Source of the DNA: Prevotella sp.
Lineage (GTDB): Bacteria; Bacteroidota; Bacteroidia; Bacteroidales; Bacteroidaceae
Assembly: GCA_017458005.1 (NCBI GenBank)
Contig: JAFTGH010000011.1
Coordinates: forward strand, 1 to 64,000
DNA length: 64,000 nt
Reading direction: 5' to 3'
Both the position numbers and the translations under genes were made by a program. Under the pieces are notes generated by a model. It ran no database searches. It was not told the DNA's origin and saw nothing but the letters and a program-made list of their open reading frames with translations. Within the stretch, counting starts at the first letter, position 1. Every line of letters starts with the position of its first letter. This document shows positions 8,166 to 16,394 of the stretch, one piece after another.

Positions 8166-9968
8166 TTACGCCAACTCTAGATCTAAGAGGTCCCGCAGTT
8201 TCGCTACTGCGGGATTTTCTTTCTCCATCAGTTCGAACTGTTCCCTTCGAGTGAGGACGCGCACCTTCTCTTGGTGCTCTGCAATCTTCATGTCGAGGGT
8301 GATGGCGTTGTTATGTAGGTAGATCCTCAGGGTACTGACGATGCTGCCTCTGATCTCCATCATCTGATCGTAGGCGAGTTGGTTGTCGACTACCACCTCC
8401 ACACGAGGCATCTCGGTGATGACGGGATTCATGTTCTTCATACGAGTAGCGATGCCGCTCAGATGCTGGGGCATGCGGTTGCACATCATCATCCATTGTA
8501 ACTCCAGGTCCTGCTGTGAGAAAACTTCCTGCTCGTCTCTCGTACGGGCATTAGGGTCGTTGGCACTCAGTGTGCCGGGGATGATCTGCATCTTGCCCTT
8601 GGGCTTCGCTTTCTCTCGCAGGTTGTTCCATGAGAAACCCACCGCTTTCTTCAACTGCGGACGGGAAGAGGGGGAATAGGGGGTCGTTGGGGTAATCGGA
8701 GTGCTCTGGGTACTCGGAGAACTCTGAGTATTCGGAGCACTTTGGGATGGTTCACGATGCTCAGCCGCAACTACCTGTGGGGTTGCTTTCTTGGGCTGAG
8801 ACTGTGCCATCAAATGCTTAAACAGGGATTTCAATCTTCTGGGCTTACGCCCACTGCCAACCCCCTCGTCGGGTTGCGTGATCTGGGCAATCTCGATGAG
8901 GGTCAGTTCCACCAGCAGCCGCTTGTTAGACGACTGTCGGTAGTTGATGTCACACTGGTTCATCAGTCGCAGAGCCTCGTAGAGCATACGCGTCTCACAC
9001 TTCTTCGCCTGCTCCTGATAACGCTCCCGCTGTTGGTCGCTGACCTCCAGCAAGGGCAGTGTCTGCGGGTCTTTCGCCATCAGCACGTTACGCACATGCT
9101 TGGCAAGACCGCCTATCAGGAGTCCTCCGTCAAAGCCTTTGTTGATGATTTGGTTGAGCAGTACCATGATGTCGCTCACCTTATTATTAATAGCGAGGTC
9201 GATGATCTGGAAATAGTATTCCGCATCCAGCACGTTCAAGTCCTCGATGACTTTCTGATAGGTGATGTTCCCCTGACAGAAAGAGGCAGCCTGGTCGAAG
9301 ATGCTCAGGGCATCGCGCATACCGCCATCAGCCTTCTCCGCAATGACGGCAAGAGCCTGCTCCTCATATTGGATGCCCTCTTTCTCGGCAACGGACTTCA
9401 GATGGTCGATGGTGTTGCGTACCGTCATCCGCTCGAAGTCATAGATCTGACAACGGCTCAGGATGGTGGGCAGTATCTTATGCTTTTCTGTCGTAGCGAG
9501 AATGAAGATGACATGTGCGGGGGGCTCCTCCAGTGTCTTCAGGAAAGCGTTGAAGGCGGCAGTGGAGAGCATGTGCACCTCGTCGATGATAAACACCTTG
9601 TATTTCCCGACCTGTGGCGGGATGCGCGTCTGTTCCATCAGGGTCTTGATGTGCTCTACGGAGTTGTTGGAGGCAGCGTCCAACTCAAAGATGTTAAACG
9701 AACGTTGCTCGTTGAACGCCTGGCAACTCTCGCAATGTCCGCAAGCCTCCCCTTCCTCGGTAGGTGTCAGACAGTTGATAGCCTTGGCGAAGATACGGGC
9801 ACAGGTGGTCTTACCCACACCCCGAGGACCGCAGAAGAGATAGGCGTGGGCGAGTTTCCCGCTCTTCACCGCATTCTTCAGCGTGGTCGTCAGCGCATGT
9901 TGCCCCACCACCGTGTCAAACGAGGTCGGTCTGTATTTTCGCGCCGATACAATATATTCTTCCATCAT
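8166..9968 (-). CDS. dnaX: DNA polymerase III subunit gamma/tau
   Basis: Motor subunit of the replicative clamp loader. Residues 1-370 form the AAA+ ATPase and collar: Walker A GPRGVGKTT at about 47-55, a four-cysteine zinc module (CLTP, CGHCESC) near 66-83, and Walker B DEVHMLS near 129. A proline/serine/threonine-rich linker (about 395-445) separates this from a C-terminal domain of about 150 residues. No obvious slippery heptamer for a shorter gamma form is visible. It is read on the minus strand, convergent with asnA and divergent from divIC, each with its own promoter in the 84-base gap. The double ATG at the 5' end leaves the exact start open by one codon. Confidence 0.95.
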   Translation of the reverse strand: MMEEYIVSARKYRPTSFDTVVGQHALTTTLKNAVKSGKLAHAYLFCGPRGVGKTTCARIFAKAINCLTPTEEGEACGHCESCQAFNEQRSFNIFELDAASNNSVEHIKTLMEQTRIPPQVGKYKVFIIDEVHMLSTAAFNAFLKTLEEPPAHVIFILATTEKHKILPTILSRCQIYDFERMTVRNTIDHLKSVAEKEGIQYEEQALAVIAEKADGGMRDALSIFDQAASFCQGNITYQKVIEDLNVLDAEYYFQIIDLAINNKVSDIMVLLNQIINKGFDGGLLIGGLAKHVRNVLMAKDPQTLPLLEVSDQQRERYQEQAKKCETRMLYEALRLMNQCDINYRQSSNKRLLVELTLIEIAQITQPDEGVGSGRKPRRLKSLFKHLMAQSQPKKATPQVVAAEHREPSQSAPNTQSSPSTQSTPITPTTPYSPSSRPQLKKAVGFSWNNLREKAKPKGKMQIIPGTLSANDPNARTRDEQEVFSQQDLELQWMMMCNRMPQHLSGIATRMKNMNPVITEMPRVEVVVDNQLAYDQMMEIRGSIVSTLRIYLHNNAITLDMKIAEHQEKVRVLTRREQFELMEKENPAVAKLRDLLDLELA

Positions 9969-9984
9969 TCACATAAATTTCTTG

Positions 9985-9992
9985 CAAAAATA
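9985..9992 (-). promoter_or_regulatory. -7 box for dnaX
   Basis: Minus-strand reading TATTTTTG fits TAnnTTTG and lies 17 bases before the dnaX start. The upstream side is a run of T on this strand, and no clear -33 element stands out. Confidence 0.45.
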
Positions 9993-10015
9993 CAAAAAAA
10001 ATATGAACTTTGAAC

Positions 10016-10044
10016 TTTGAACTATGAATTATTTTGTATCTTTG
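10016..10044 (+). promoter_or_regulatory. Promoter of divIC, giving a very short leader
   Basis: TTTG at 10016-10019 and TATCTTTG at 10037-10044 match the -33/-7 pattern with a 17-base spacer. The ATG at 10053 is only eight bases past the -7 box, so the transcript must be almost leaderless. This argues against the longer reading that would start at 10017 inside the promoter. Confidence 0.6.
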
Positions 10045-10052
10045 CAAAAATT

Positions 10053-10400
10053 ATGAAACGACTGAAGCACATATTCGAGAAACTCTATCGTCTGCCATGG
10101 CTGAAATATGCGGTGGTGACGGTTATTGCCGTTGTCCTGATCGGTTTTGTGGATGAGAGCAGTGTATGGCATCATTTCAAGAACCAAGAGCGTATTGGCG
10201 AGTTGCAGGACGAGATCAAGCGCCAGACGGCACGGTATAAGCACGACCAGCAGCAGATCAAGATGCTCAACAGCAATCCCAAGGCGATAGAGAAGATAGC
10301 CCGTGAGCGTTATTTCATGAAGGAGGACGACGAGGATATCTTTGTCTTCAGTGGTGATCAACCCCAGACATTACCTTCCGAGAATGAGACAGTTGAGTAA
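10053..10400 (+). CDS. divIC: Septum formation initiator (DivIC/FtsB family)
   Basis: Small bitopic inner-membrane division protein that links early and late parts of the divisome. From the ATG at 10053 it has 115 residues: a basic cytoplasmic tail, one membrane helix (YAVVTVIAVVLIGFV, about 19-34), then a coiled coil (QERIGELQDEIKRQTARY) and a conserved KIARERYFMKEDDEDIF segment, the DivIC signature. The tail after that is acidic. The start was chosen because the -7 promoter box lies just upstream. The next gene begins inside its last codons, so the two are co-translated. Confidence 0.85.
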   Translation: MKRLKHIFEKLYRLPWLKYAVVTVIAVVLIGFVDESSVWHHFKNQERIGELQDEIKRQTARYKHDQQQIKMLNSNPKAIEKIARERYFMKEDDEDIFVFSGDQPQTLPSENETVE

Positions 10401-10776
10401 GACAGAGACCCTCCTGATGCTCTTAGGGGGCTTGTTGATGGTGATAGGCTCGGGCGCCAGTCTTTTCGCCCAGTCGTGGGCTCCGTATGTTTTTGCCCCG
10501 GGTGCCTTGCTTTTCGCGGCTATCCAGATGCGCCAGACCTATGAGGGGACGAATTTCACCATCCGTCGTCTTCGTCGCATCATGCTCATCAGCGATGTCC
10601 TTTTCCTGATAGCCGCCCTGATGATGTTTGCCAATCAGGCTAATTTCCTGGGTCTTGATTTCCTTGTATATATTAAATATGTGCACAACAACTGGATTGT
10701 CATCCTGTTGGTGGCAGCCATATTACAACTTTATACCAGTCACCGAATCGCAAATGAATTGGAAAAAGAGTCATAG
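10384..10776 (+). CDS. Small four-helix membrane protein of unknown function
   Basis: A 130-residue inner-membrane protein with about four hydrophobic helices (LLMLLGGLLMVIGSGASLF, YVFAPGALLFAAI, IMLISDVLFLIAALMMF, WIVILLVAAILQLY). I know of no function. The ATG at 10384 (MRQLSKTETL) lies within the end of divIC, the usual overlap in an operon; an earlier ATG at 10342 is possible but would add residues read across divIC. It ends before a strong inverted repeat. The association with divIC hints at an envelope role, which is inference only. Confidence 0.7.
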   Translation: MRQLSKTETLLMLLGGLLMVIGSGASLFAQSWAPYVFAPGALLFAAIQMRQTYEGTNFTIRRLRRIMLISDVLFLIAALMMFANQANFLGLDFLVYIKYVHNNWIVILLVAAILQLYTSHRIANELEKES

Positions 10777-10792
10777 TAGGCAAAAAAACGCT

Positions 10793-10828
10793 AATATTTG
10801 CGCAAATGTATTAAATTGCGCAAATATT
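10793..10828. terminator. Perfect 13-base inverted repeat, probable terminator
   Basis: AATATTTGCGCAA at 10793-10805 and TTGCGCAAATATT at 10816-10828 are exact reverse complements around a 10-base loop, followed by a T/C-rich run. It sits between the divIC operon and the DUF4369 gene. The stem is fairly AT-rich, so an operator role is possible, but the following TTTTCTTCTTTT favours termination. Confidence 0.6.
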
Positions 10829-10852
10829 TTTCTTCTTTTCAATCCATCGTTG

Positions 10853-10860
10853 TACATTTG
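10853..10860 (+). promoter_or_regulatory. -7 box for the DUF4369 lipoprotein gene
   Basis: TACATTTG fits TAnnTTTG and is 21 bases before the ATG at 10882. The -33 element is weak. Confidence 0.45.
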
Positions 10861-10881
10861 CCGAGAAAATGAACAAAGAAT

Positions 10882-11595
10882 ATGAAGAAACTTCTATTTT
10901 TACCTGCCATTTTGGCGCTCTTAGCGTCGTGCGCCAGTTCTTATAACGTGGAAGGCACGTCGACTGTCTCTGCGTTGGATGGCAGTAAACTATACCTGAA
11001 GGCTATCAAGAATAATGAATATAAGACGATAGACTCCTGTGACGTGGTGCATGGCGAGTTCCATTTCACGGGTCTTCTCGATACTGTCCGCATGGCAAGC
11101 CTGTACATGGACGATGAGAGCATCATGCCCGTAGTCCTGGAGAAAGGCGACATCACCATCCGTATTGACAATGTGCGTCAGTTGGTGGGTGGTACTCCCA
11201 TGAACGACTCTTTGTATAAGTTCATCGATAAGCACAACCAGTTGACCAATCAGATGAACGAACTCTCCCATAAGCAGAGCCAGATGTTGCTGGAAGGTAT
11301 GGAGGAGGACGACATCAACCGTCAACTTTCCGCAGAGGCAGCGGAGATAGCCAAAGAGGAGGACGACCTGGTCATGAGGTTCATCGAGTCGAATTTCGAC
11401 AATGTGCTTGGTCCCGGTGTCTTTATGATGATCACCAGTCAGTATCGCTATCCCATCCTGACTCCCCAGATAGAGGATATCATGTCGAAGGCAACGGCGA
11501 AGTTCAAGAGCGATCCTTACGTGAAAGACTACTATCAGACAGCCCAGGAGAACGAGAACCGGATGAACGGACTGGGCGAGGAACCACAGAAATAG
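10882..11595 (+). CDS. DUF4369-type lipoprotein
   Basis: Predicted lipoprotein of 237 residues. The signal sequence MKKLLFLPAILALLASC ends in a lipobox (LLASC, Cys at 17). Residues about 24-115 form the beta-rich DUF4369 domain (SKLYLKAIKNNEYKTIDSCD, GEFHFTGLLDTVRMASLY, VLEKGDITIRIDN), which in Bacteroidota usually precedes a thioredoxin-like domain. Here the rest is helical (NQLTNQMNELSHKQSQMLLE) with no CxxC, so it is the short form without a redox domain. It probably faces the periplasm or outer membrane. It has its own promoter, and the dihydroorotase gene follows after seven bases. Confidence 0.75.
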   Translation: MKKLLFLPAILALLASCASSYNVEGTSTVSALDGSKLYLKAIKNNEYKTIDSCDVVHGEFHFTGLLDTVRMASLYMDDESIMPVVLEKGDITIRIDNVRQLVGGTPMNDSLYKFIDKHNQLTNQMNELSHKQSQMLLEGMEEDDINRQLSAEAAEIAKEEDDLVMRFIESNFDNVLGPGVFMMITSQYRYPILTPQIEDIMSKATAKFKSDPYVKDYYQTAQENENRMNGLGEEPQK

Positions 11596-11602
11596 TCACT
11601 AT

Positions 11603-12955
11603 ATGAGAACAGTCATCGAAGGTGGAACGATTGTCAATGAAGGTCGTACCTTCGATGGTACGCTGATCATCGAGGATGGTAATATCGTCGAGATATTACC
11701 GCAAACCGCAGACCGCTTACCGCAACCCGCAGGCAGTGAGGTCATCGACGCCACGGGCTGTTACATTCTTCCGGGCATCATCGATGACCATGTGCATTTC
11801 CGTGAGCCAGGACTTACCGAGAAAGCGGATATCGATAGTGAGAGTCGTGCCGCGGCAGCAGGGGGTGTTACCTCTTTCTTCGACATGCCCAACACCAACC
11901 CTCAGACGACAACGCTGGAGGCGTTGGCACAGAAGTTCGCTATCGCCCGCCAAAAAAGCCATGTCAACTACAGTTTTTTCTATGGCGCTACCAATGATAA
12001 TGTCGATAGTTTCGCACAGTTGGATGTCCATCGCATACCGGGCATCAAACTCTTCATGGGCTCTTCTACAGGAAACATGTTGGTAGACAGGAGGGAGTCT
12101 CTGGAGCGTATCTTCAAGACCGCCAGACTGCCTCTGATGGCACATTGCGAGGACACTGCCATCATCAATCGTAACATGGCTGAGGCTAAAGCGAGATATG
12201 GGGATGATCCCAAGGTGACGCATCATCCCGAGATACGTAGTGTGGAGGCTTGCTACGAGAGTACGAGACTCGCCGTAGAACTAGCCCGTAAGCACCATGC
12301 ACGTCTGCATGTCGCCCATCTCACTACCGCCAAGGAACTGGAACTGTTGGAACCTGTCCCCTATGATGCGACAATGTCGCATCATGCCATCACCGCCGAA
12401 GCCACCGTCTCTCACCTCTATTTCTCCGATCGTGACTACCATTCCTTAGGGACACGCATCAAATGCAATCCTGCCGTGAAGACAGAGCGGGACAGAGAGG
12501 CATTGCAGCAAGCACTGAACGATGGTCGTATCACCGTCATTGGCACCGACCATGCTCCCCATCTCCTGTCTCAGAAAGAGGGAGGATGCGCCAAAGCGGC
12601 AAGTGGTATGCCCATGATACAGTTCTCCTTGGTGACGATGCTCGAACTCGTCGATGAGGGTGTCTTGAGTCTGGAGCGGCTGGTGGAGTTGATGTGCCAT
12701 AACCCAGCCCGTCTGTTCGACATACGCCAGCGTGGGTTTATTCGTCCAGGCTATCGTGCCGACTTGGTGATGGTACGTCCAAACACGGGTTGGACAGTCA
12801 CCCCCTCCTGTATTTTGAGTAAGTGCGGATGGAGCCCGATGGAGGGACATACCTTCCTTTGGAAAGTGGAGCGCACCTTGTGTAACGGACATACCGTCTA
12901 TGTCGATGGGAAAGTGGATACCGACTATATTGGAGAAGAGATCGCTTTCAGATGA
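11603..12955 (+). CDS. pyrC: Dihydroorotase
   Basis: Zinc amidohydrolase that closes carbamoyl-aspartate to dihydroorotate in pyrimidine synthesis. The metal-binding DDHVHFREPG is near residue 57, DMPNTNP near 92, MAHCED near 175 and the late GTDHAPH near 312, all in the usual order. The length (450) suits the class I form of Bacteroidota. A run near residue 34 (PQTADRLPQPAG) is encoded by a degenerate tandem of CCGCAAA-like units that also turns up in other genes of this window; it lies in the N-terminal beta region, away from the active site. The stop overlaps the next start by four bases. The symbol is given by function, because pyrC and class I dihydroorotases differ in subfamily. Confidence 0.9.
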   Translation: MRTVIEGGTIVNEGRTFDGTLIIEDGNIVEILPQTADRLPQPAGSEVIDATGCYILPGIIDDHVHFREPGLTEKADIDSESRAAAAGGVTSFFDMPNTNPQTTTLEALAQKFAIARQKSHVNYSFFYGATNDNVDSFAQLDVHRIPGIKLFMGSSTGNMLVDRRESLERIFKTARLPLMAHCEDTAIINRNMAEAKARYGDDPKVTHHPEIRSVEACYESTRLAVELARKHHARLHVAHLTTAKELELLEPVPYDATMSHHAITAEATVSHLYFSDRDYHSLGTRIKCNPAVKTERDREALQQALNDGRITVIGTDHAPHLLSQKEGGCAKAASGMPMIQFSLVTMLELVDEGVLSLERLVELMCHNPARLFDIRQRGFIRPGYRADLVMVRPNTGWTVTPSCILSKCGWSPMEGHTFLWKVERTLCNGHTVYVDGKVDTDYIGEEIAFR

Positions 12956-13746
12956 GACGTACCTACGAGATACACGACCTGCAACCCTATATCAACTGGG
13001 CGTATTTCTACTATGCGTGGCAGTTGCGTACTCCCGACCAACAGCAACAGAGTAGGGCAGAGGCGGAGCAGATGCTCTCCCAACTCGACGGGAAATACCG
13101 TGCCTATGCCCTCTTCCAACTCTTCGAGGCACATAGCGAAGGGGATGACATCATCCTCTCGTCGCCCTCTATGCAGCAACCTTGTCGCTGTCCTTTCCTC
13201 CGCCAGCAAGAGGCAGGCAGTGAGCACCTCTGCCTCTCCGACTTCATCCATCCCCAACACGATCATATCGGTGTCTTTGCTACCTCCGTAGACCATGGTT
13301 TGGAGACTGATTTCGACCGTGATACCTATCAGAAGATGATGGTGCAACTGCTTGCAGATCGCCTTGCAGAGGCAGCAGCAGAGAGACTCCATGAGGAGGT
13401 GCGCAAAGATATCTGGGGCTATGCGCCAGACGAGCATCTGACGATGGAGGAACTGCATGCCGAGAAGTTTCAAGGCATCCGTCCTGCTGTCGGCTATCCC
13501 TCACTGCCAGACACCAGTCTGAACTTCGTCCTCGACAAACTCTTGGAGTTCCGGCAGATTGGTGTTCGACTTACAGAACATGGTGCTATGAAGCCCCATG
13601 CCAGCGTCAGTGGCTTGATGATAGCACTTCCTGCTGCGCATTATTTCTCTATCGGAAAAATCGGGGAAGACCAACTGCAAGACTATGCTCAACGGCGAGG
13701 TCTTCCCGTCGAGGTGCTTCGTAAATACCTCTCTACCCACCTTTAA
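12952..13746 (+). CDS. Stand-alone MetH activation domain protein
   Basis: Corresponds to the C-terminal AdoMet-binding activation domain of cobalamin-dependent methionine synthase, which reductively re-methylates inactivated cobalamin. Visible signatures are IRPAVGYPSLPD near residue 175, MKPHASVSGLMIALPAAHYF near 211 and the final IGKIGEDQLQDYAQRRG. The rest of MetH (homocysteine, folate and cobalamin modules) is absent; intact MetH is about 1200 residues, against 264 here. Free-standing versions exist in Bacteroidota and would act in trans on a MetH lacking this domain. The usual PDH of the GYPxxPDH motif reads PDT here. The four-base overlap with the dihydroorotase gene indicates coupled translation; a functional tie to pyrimidine synthesis is not obvious. 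Confidence 0.85.
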   Translation: MRRTYEIHDLQPYINWAYFYYAWQLRTPDQQQQSRAEAEQMLSQLDGKYRAYALFQLFEAHSEGDDIILSSPSMQQPCRCPFLRQQEAGSEHLCLSDFIHPQHDHIGVFATSVDHGLETDFDRDTYQKMMVQLLADRLAEAAAERLHEEVRKDIWGYAPDEHLTMEELHAEKFQGIRPAVGYPSLPDTSLNFVLDKLLEFRQIGVRLTEHGAMKPHASVSGLMIALPAAHYFSIGKIGEDQLQDYAQRRGLPVEVLRKYLSTHL

Positions 13747-13795
13747 TATTTAATGTTTAATATTTAATGTTTAATCTTTAATTATTAATCTGATA
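13742..13795. repeat. AT-rich short tandem repeat between genes
   Basis: The 14-base unit TTTAATATTTAATG occurs twice in tandem at 13742-13769 and is followed by degenerate TTTAAT units. It begins inside the stop codon of the MetH-domain gene. Similar TTTAA-rich runs lie at 22890-22922. Confidence 0.6.
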
Positions 13796-13796
13796 T

Positions 13797-14816
13797 ATGA
13801 TCGCTCGCTACGCCATGTCCTTTTTTCTCATAGTCACCTTCTTAGTGACTCCTCTGGTGCTGTATCTCCTCTGCCGTTATCTCTTGCCCCGTCGTTGGGG
13901 GAAGAAGACGGGAGTTGTCCTTGCGCTCCTCGTCATCTTGTTTGGTTTGTATGGACTGTTTGTAGGCTATCAGCAGTTGGAGGTTTGCCATATAGAATAT
14001 GCCAGCAAGGATATCCCAGCCGCCTTCGACGGCTATCGCATCGTCCAGTTTTCAGATGCGCATATCGGCACCATGACAGGGAGCAGGAAGTGGATGCTGG
14101 AAAGGGCGGTAGATAGTATGTTGGCGCAGCATCCGGATATGATCGTGTTTACAGGTGACCTGCAGAATGTCTACCCCGAAGAACTCATCGAGCATCTTCC
14201 GCAACTCCGTCGTCTGAAAGCCCCTGACGGCATGTATTCCGTTTTGGGCAACCACGACTATGCGGTCTATCAACCAGACGACTCCCTGACCAAGGAGGCG
14301 AATTGTAAGAAGACACAGGAGTTAGAGCGACAGGCAGGGTGGACACTTCTCATGAATGAGCATCGTGTCGTCCATCGGGATAGTGACTCGATTGTGATTG
14401 CAGGGATGGAGAACTGGGGTACTATCAAACGAATGCCCCGTCGTGGTGATGTCGGTAAGACCCTTGCAGGATTACCTGATTACCCCTCCCTCGACAGGGA
14501 GGGGCAGGGGGTGGGTCTTCCTTTCATCATCATGCTCCAGCATGATCCCACCGCATGGCGTGAGAAGATACTCCCTGAGTGTCAGGCACAACTGACGTTG
14601 AGTGGTCATACTCATGGGGGACAAGTGAGGTTGTTGGGGCTCTCTCCCGCCTCGTTGAGTTATAAGGAGTATGGGGGATGGGTTCATGAGGGATCCCGTT
14701 CTATGTTTATCTCTACAGGGCTTGGAGCCCTCATACCCTTCCGTCTTGGTCTTCCAGGTGAAATCGTTGTTATTACTTTAAAGAAAAATCATTTTTATTC
14801 ACATTCTCTTCGCTAA
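13797..14816 (+). CDS. Membrane-anchored metallophosphoesterase
   Basis: Calcineurin-like phosphoesterase related to the YaeI group. Two or three hydrophobic helices occupy the first 60 residues (FFLIVTFLVTPLVLYLLCRY, GVVLALLVILFGLYGLFVGY). The metal-site motifs follow in order: FSDAHIG near 85, TGDLQN near 117, GNHDY near 151, and GHTHGG near 269. The catalytic part would therefore sit at the membrane. A palindromic GC-rich repeat is inserted in frame (14483-14522), adding the peptide PSLDREGQGVGLP before the LQHDP motif; the frame is kept. Substrates of this group include lipid pyrophosphates such as UDP-diacylglucosamine in related LpxH/LpxI-type enzymes, but the substrate here is unknown. 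Confidence 0.85.
   Translation: MIARYAMSFFLIVTFLVTPLVLYLLCRYLLPRRWGKKTGVVLALLVILFGLYGLFVGYQQLEVCHIEYASKDIPAAFDGYRIVQFSDAHIGTMTGSRKWMLERAVDSMLAQHPDMIVFTGDLQNVYPEELIEHLPQLRRLKAPDGMYSVLGNHDYAVYQPDDSLTKEANCKKTQELERQAGWTLLMNEHRVVHRDSDSIVIAGMENWGTIKRMPRRGDVGKTLAGLPDYPSLDREGQGVGLPFIIMLQHDPTAWREKILPECQAQLTLSGHTHGGQVRLLGLSPASLSYKEYGGWVHEGSRSMFISTGLGALIPFRLGLPGEIVVITLKKNHFYSHSLR
14483..14522. repeat. Palindromic GC-rich repeat inserted in frame in a gene
   Basis: CCCCTCCCT (14483-14491) and AGGGAGGGG (14496-14504) form a perfect 9-base stem with loop cgac, followed by the tail CAGGGGGTGGGTC. It belongs to the same family as the elements at 24014-24057, 28034-28087, 28128-28160 and 28574-28607. Confidence 0.7.
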
Positions 14817-14831
14817 ATCGAAATTTTGCAC

Positions 14832-14839
14832 TATCTTTG
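14832..14839 (+). promoter_or_regulatory. -7 box for the mannosyltransferase gene
   Basis: TATCTTTG matches TAnnTTTG and is 17 bases before the ATG at 14857. The -33 element is not clear. Confidence 0.5.
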
Positions 14840-14856
14840 CACCAAATAATGGTATT

Positions 14857-15603
14857 ATGATTGAAAGTGACAGCATAGTTATTATACCAACTTACAACGA
14901 GAAGGAGAATATCGAGAAGATTATCCGTGCGATATTCGCCTTGGAGAAGTCGTTCCACATCCTCGTCGTTGACGATGGCTCCCCTGATGGTACCGCCACC
15001 ATTGTCAAAGGACTCATGGCAACGGAGTTTACTGACCGCCTGTTTATCCTTGAGAGGAGTGGAAAACAAGGACTAGGCACCGCCTATATCACTGGTTTCA
15101 AGTGGGCATTGGAGCGGACGTATGATTATATCTTCGAGATGGATGCCGACTTCAGTCACGACCCCAACGACCTCCCTCGTCTTTATGCCGCATGTGCTGA
15201 CGAGAACTACGACCTTGCCATTGGCAGTCGTTATGTCAGTGGGGTGAATGTCGTCAACTGGCCCATGGGCAGAGTCCTGATGAGTTATTTCGCCTCGAAA
15301 TACGTGCGTTTCATTACTGGTTTCCAGGTTCATGACACCACGGCAGGTTTCAAATGCTACCGTCGCAGGGTGCTCCAGACCATCGAACTCGATAAGATTC
15401 GTTTCAAAGGCTATGCCTTCCAGATAGAGATGAAGTTCACTGCCTATAAGATCGGTTTTAAGATCAAAGAGGTTCCTGTCATCTTCGTCAACCGCAGGGA
15501 GGGCACTTCCAAGATGTCGAGTGGTATCTTCGGCGAGGCATTCTTCGGTGTCATGCGCTTACGCTGGGATGGTTGGACTCGGAAATATCCGAAGATTGTT
15601 TAG
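14857..15603 (+). CDS. Polyprenol-phosphate mannosyltransferase-like GT2
   Basis: Family 2 glycosyltransferase closest to dolichol/polyprenol monophosphate mannose synthases, which load mannose from GDP-mannose onto a lipid carrier at the cytoplasmic face. The GT-A fold is clear: IVIIPTYNEKENIEKII near residue 7, VVDDGSPDGTA near 37, and DADFSHDPNDLP near 98, where the DxD-type motif binds the metal. A QIEMKFTAYKIGFKIKEVP segment and the VNRREGTSKM motif near 211 are typical of the Dpm1 group. It has 248 residues and no membrane helices, as in the soluble form. It has its own promoter and precedes the acyltransferase by 26 bases. The donor is inferred from the family. Confidence 0.85.
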   Translation: MIESDSIVIIPTYNEKENIEKIIRAIFALEKSFHILVVDDGSPDGTATIVKGLMATEFTDRLFILERSGKQGLGTAYITGFKWALERTYDYIFEMDADFSHDPNDLPRLYAACADENYDLAIGSRYVSGVNVVNWPMGRVLMSYFASKYVRFITGFQVHDTTAGFKCYRRRVLQTIELDKIRFKGYAFQIEMKFTAYKIGFKIKEVPVIFVNRREGTSKMSSGIFGEAFFGVMRLRWDGWTRKYPKIV

Positions 15604-15629
15604 CGTTTAGCGGTTAATGTTTAAGGTTA

Positions 15630-16394
15630 ATGGTTAAGTTGCTCTATCGGATCTACCAGTTGTTCATCGCAGTTCCTGTGACGATTCTGATGACGATATG
15701 GACGGCTATTGTCGTAGGTATCGGTTGTACCTTGGGCGATGGTCATTACTGGGGCTATTACCCGGGTCGTTGGTGGGCAAGGGTCATCACCCGTGCTTTC
15801 CTCCTGCCTGTCAAGGTAGAGGGTGGGGAGCAGTTGTCAACCGACCAGTCGTATGTCTTCGTGGCAAACCATCAAGGGGCTTTTGACATCTTTCTGATAT
15901 ACGGTTACCTGGGCAGGAACTTCAAATGGATGATGAAATACCAGTTGCGGAAGATTCCCTTTGTCGGTTACGCCTGTGCCAAGTCGCATCAGATCTTCGT
16001 AGACAAGAGGGGACCCAGTAAGGTGAAGGCGACCTACGAGAAGGCACGTCATACCTTGGAGACAGGAAATTGTAGCGTGGTAGTGTTCCCCGAGGGAGCC
16101 CGTAGTTTCACTGGTCACATGGGGGCCTTTAAGAAAGGGGCTTTTGCCTTGGCTGATGAGTTACAGTTGTCGGTCGTCCCCATGACCATCAATGGCTCGT
16201 TCCGTGTTATGCCCCGTATGCGTGACTGGCATTTCGTCAACTGGCATCCGTTGACACTGACCATCCATCCGCCTATTCCTCCTAAAGGACAAGGGGCGGA
16301 GAATATCCACGCTACGATGCAAGAGGCGTACGACAGTATCATGTCCTCCCTTGCCATTGAATACCAAGGCTTTGTGGAGAATCCAGATCAGTAA
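15630..16394 (+). CDS. plsC: 1-acyl-sn-glycerol-3-phosphate acyltransferase-like protein
   Basis: Inner-membrane acyltransferase of the PlsC family, which adds the second acyl chain in phosphatidic acid synthesis. A hydrophobic N-terminus (LFIAVPVTILMTIWTAIVVGI) is followed by the catalytic NHQGAFD near residue 76 and the substrate-binding FPEGARSF near 151. The length (254) is typical. The stop overlaps the mfd start in TAATG, so mfd is translationally coupled to it. The short gap before the gene (15604-15629) contains a TTTAGCGGTTAATG-like repeat. The exact lipid acceptor cannot be told; related enzymes act on ornithine lipids. Confidence 0.85.
   Translation: MVKLLYRIYQLFIAVPVTILMTIWTAIVVGIGCTLGDGHYWGYYPGRWWARVITRAFLLPVKVEGGEQLSTDQSYVFVANHQGAFDIFLIYGYLGRNFKWMMKYQLRKIPFVGYACAKSHQIFVDKRGPSKVKATYEKARHTLETGNCSVVVFPEGARSFTGHMGAFKKGAFALADELQLSVVPMTINGSFRVMPRMRDWHFVNWHPLTLTIHPPIPPKGQGAENIHATMQEAYDSIMSSLAIEYQGFVENPDQ

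Noticed and set aside
8742-10013. Plus-strand open frame of 423 codons opposite dnaX
   Set aside because: The minus strand is an unmistakable dnaX with its motifs and promoter; the plus-strand frame is a by-product of its codon use.
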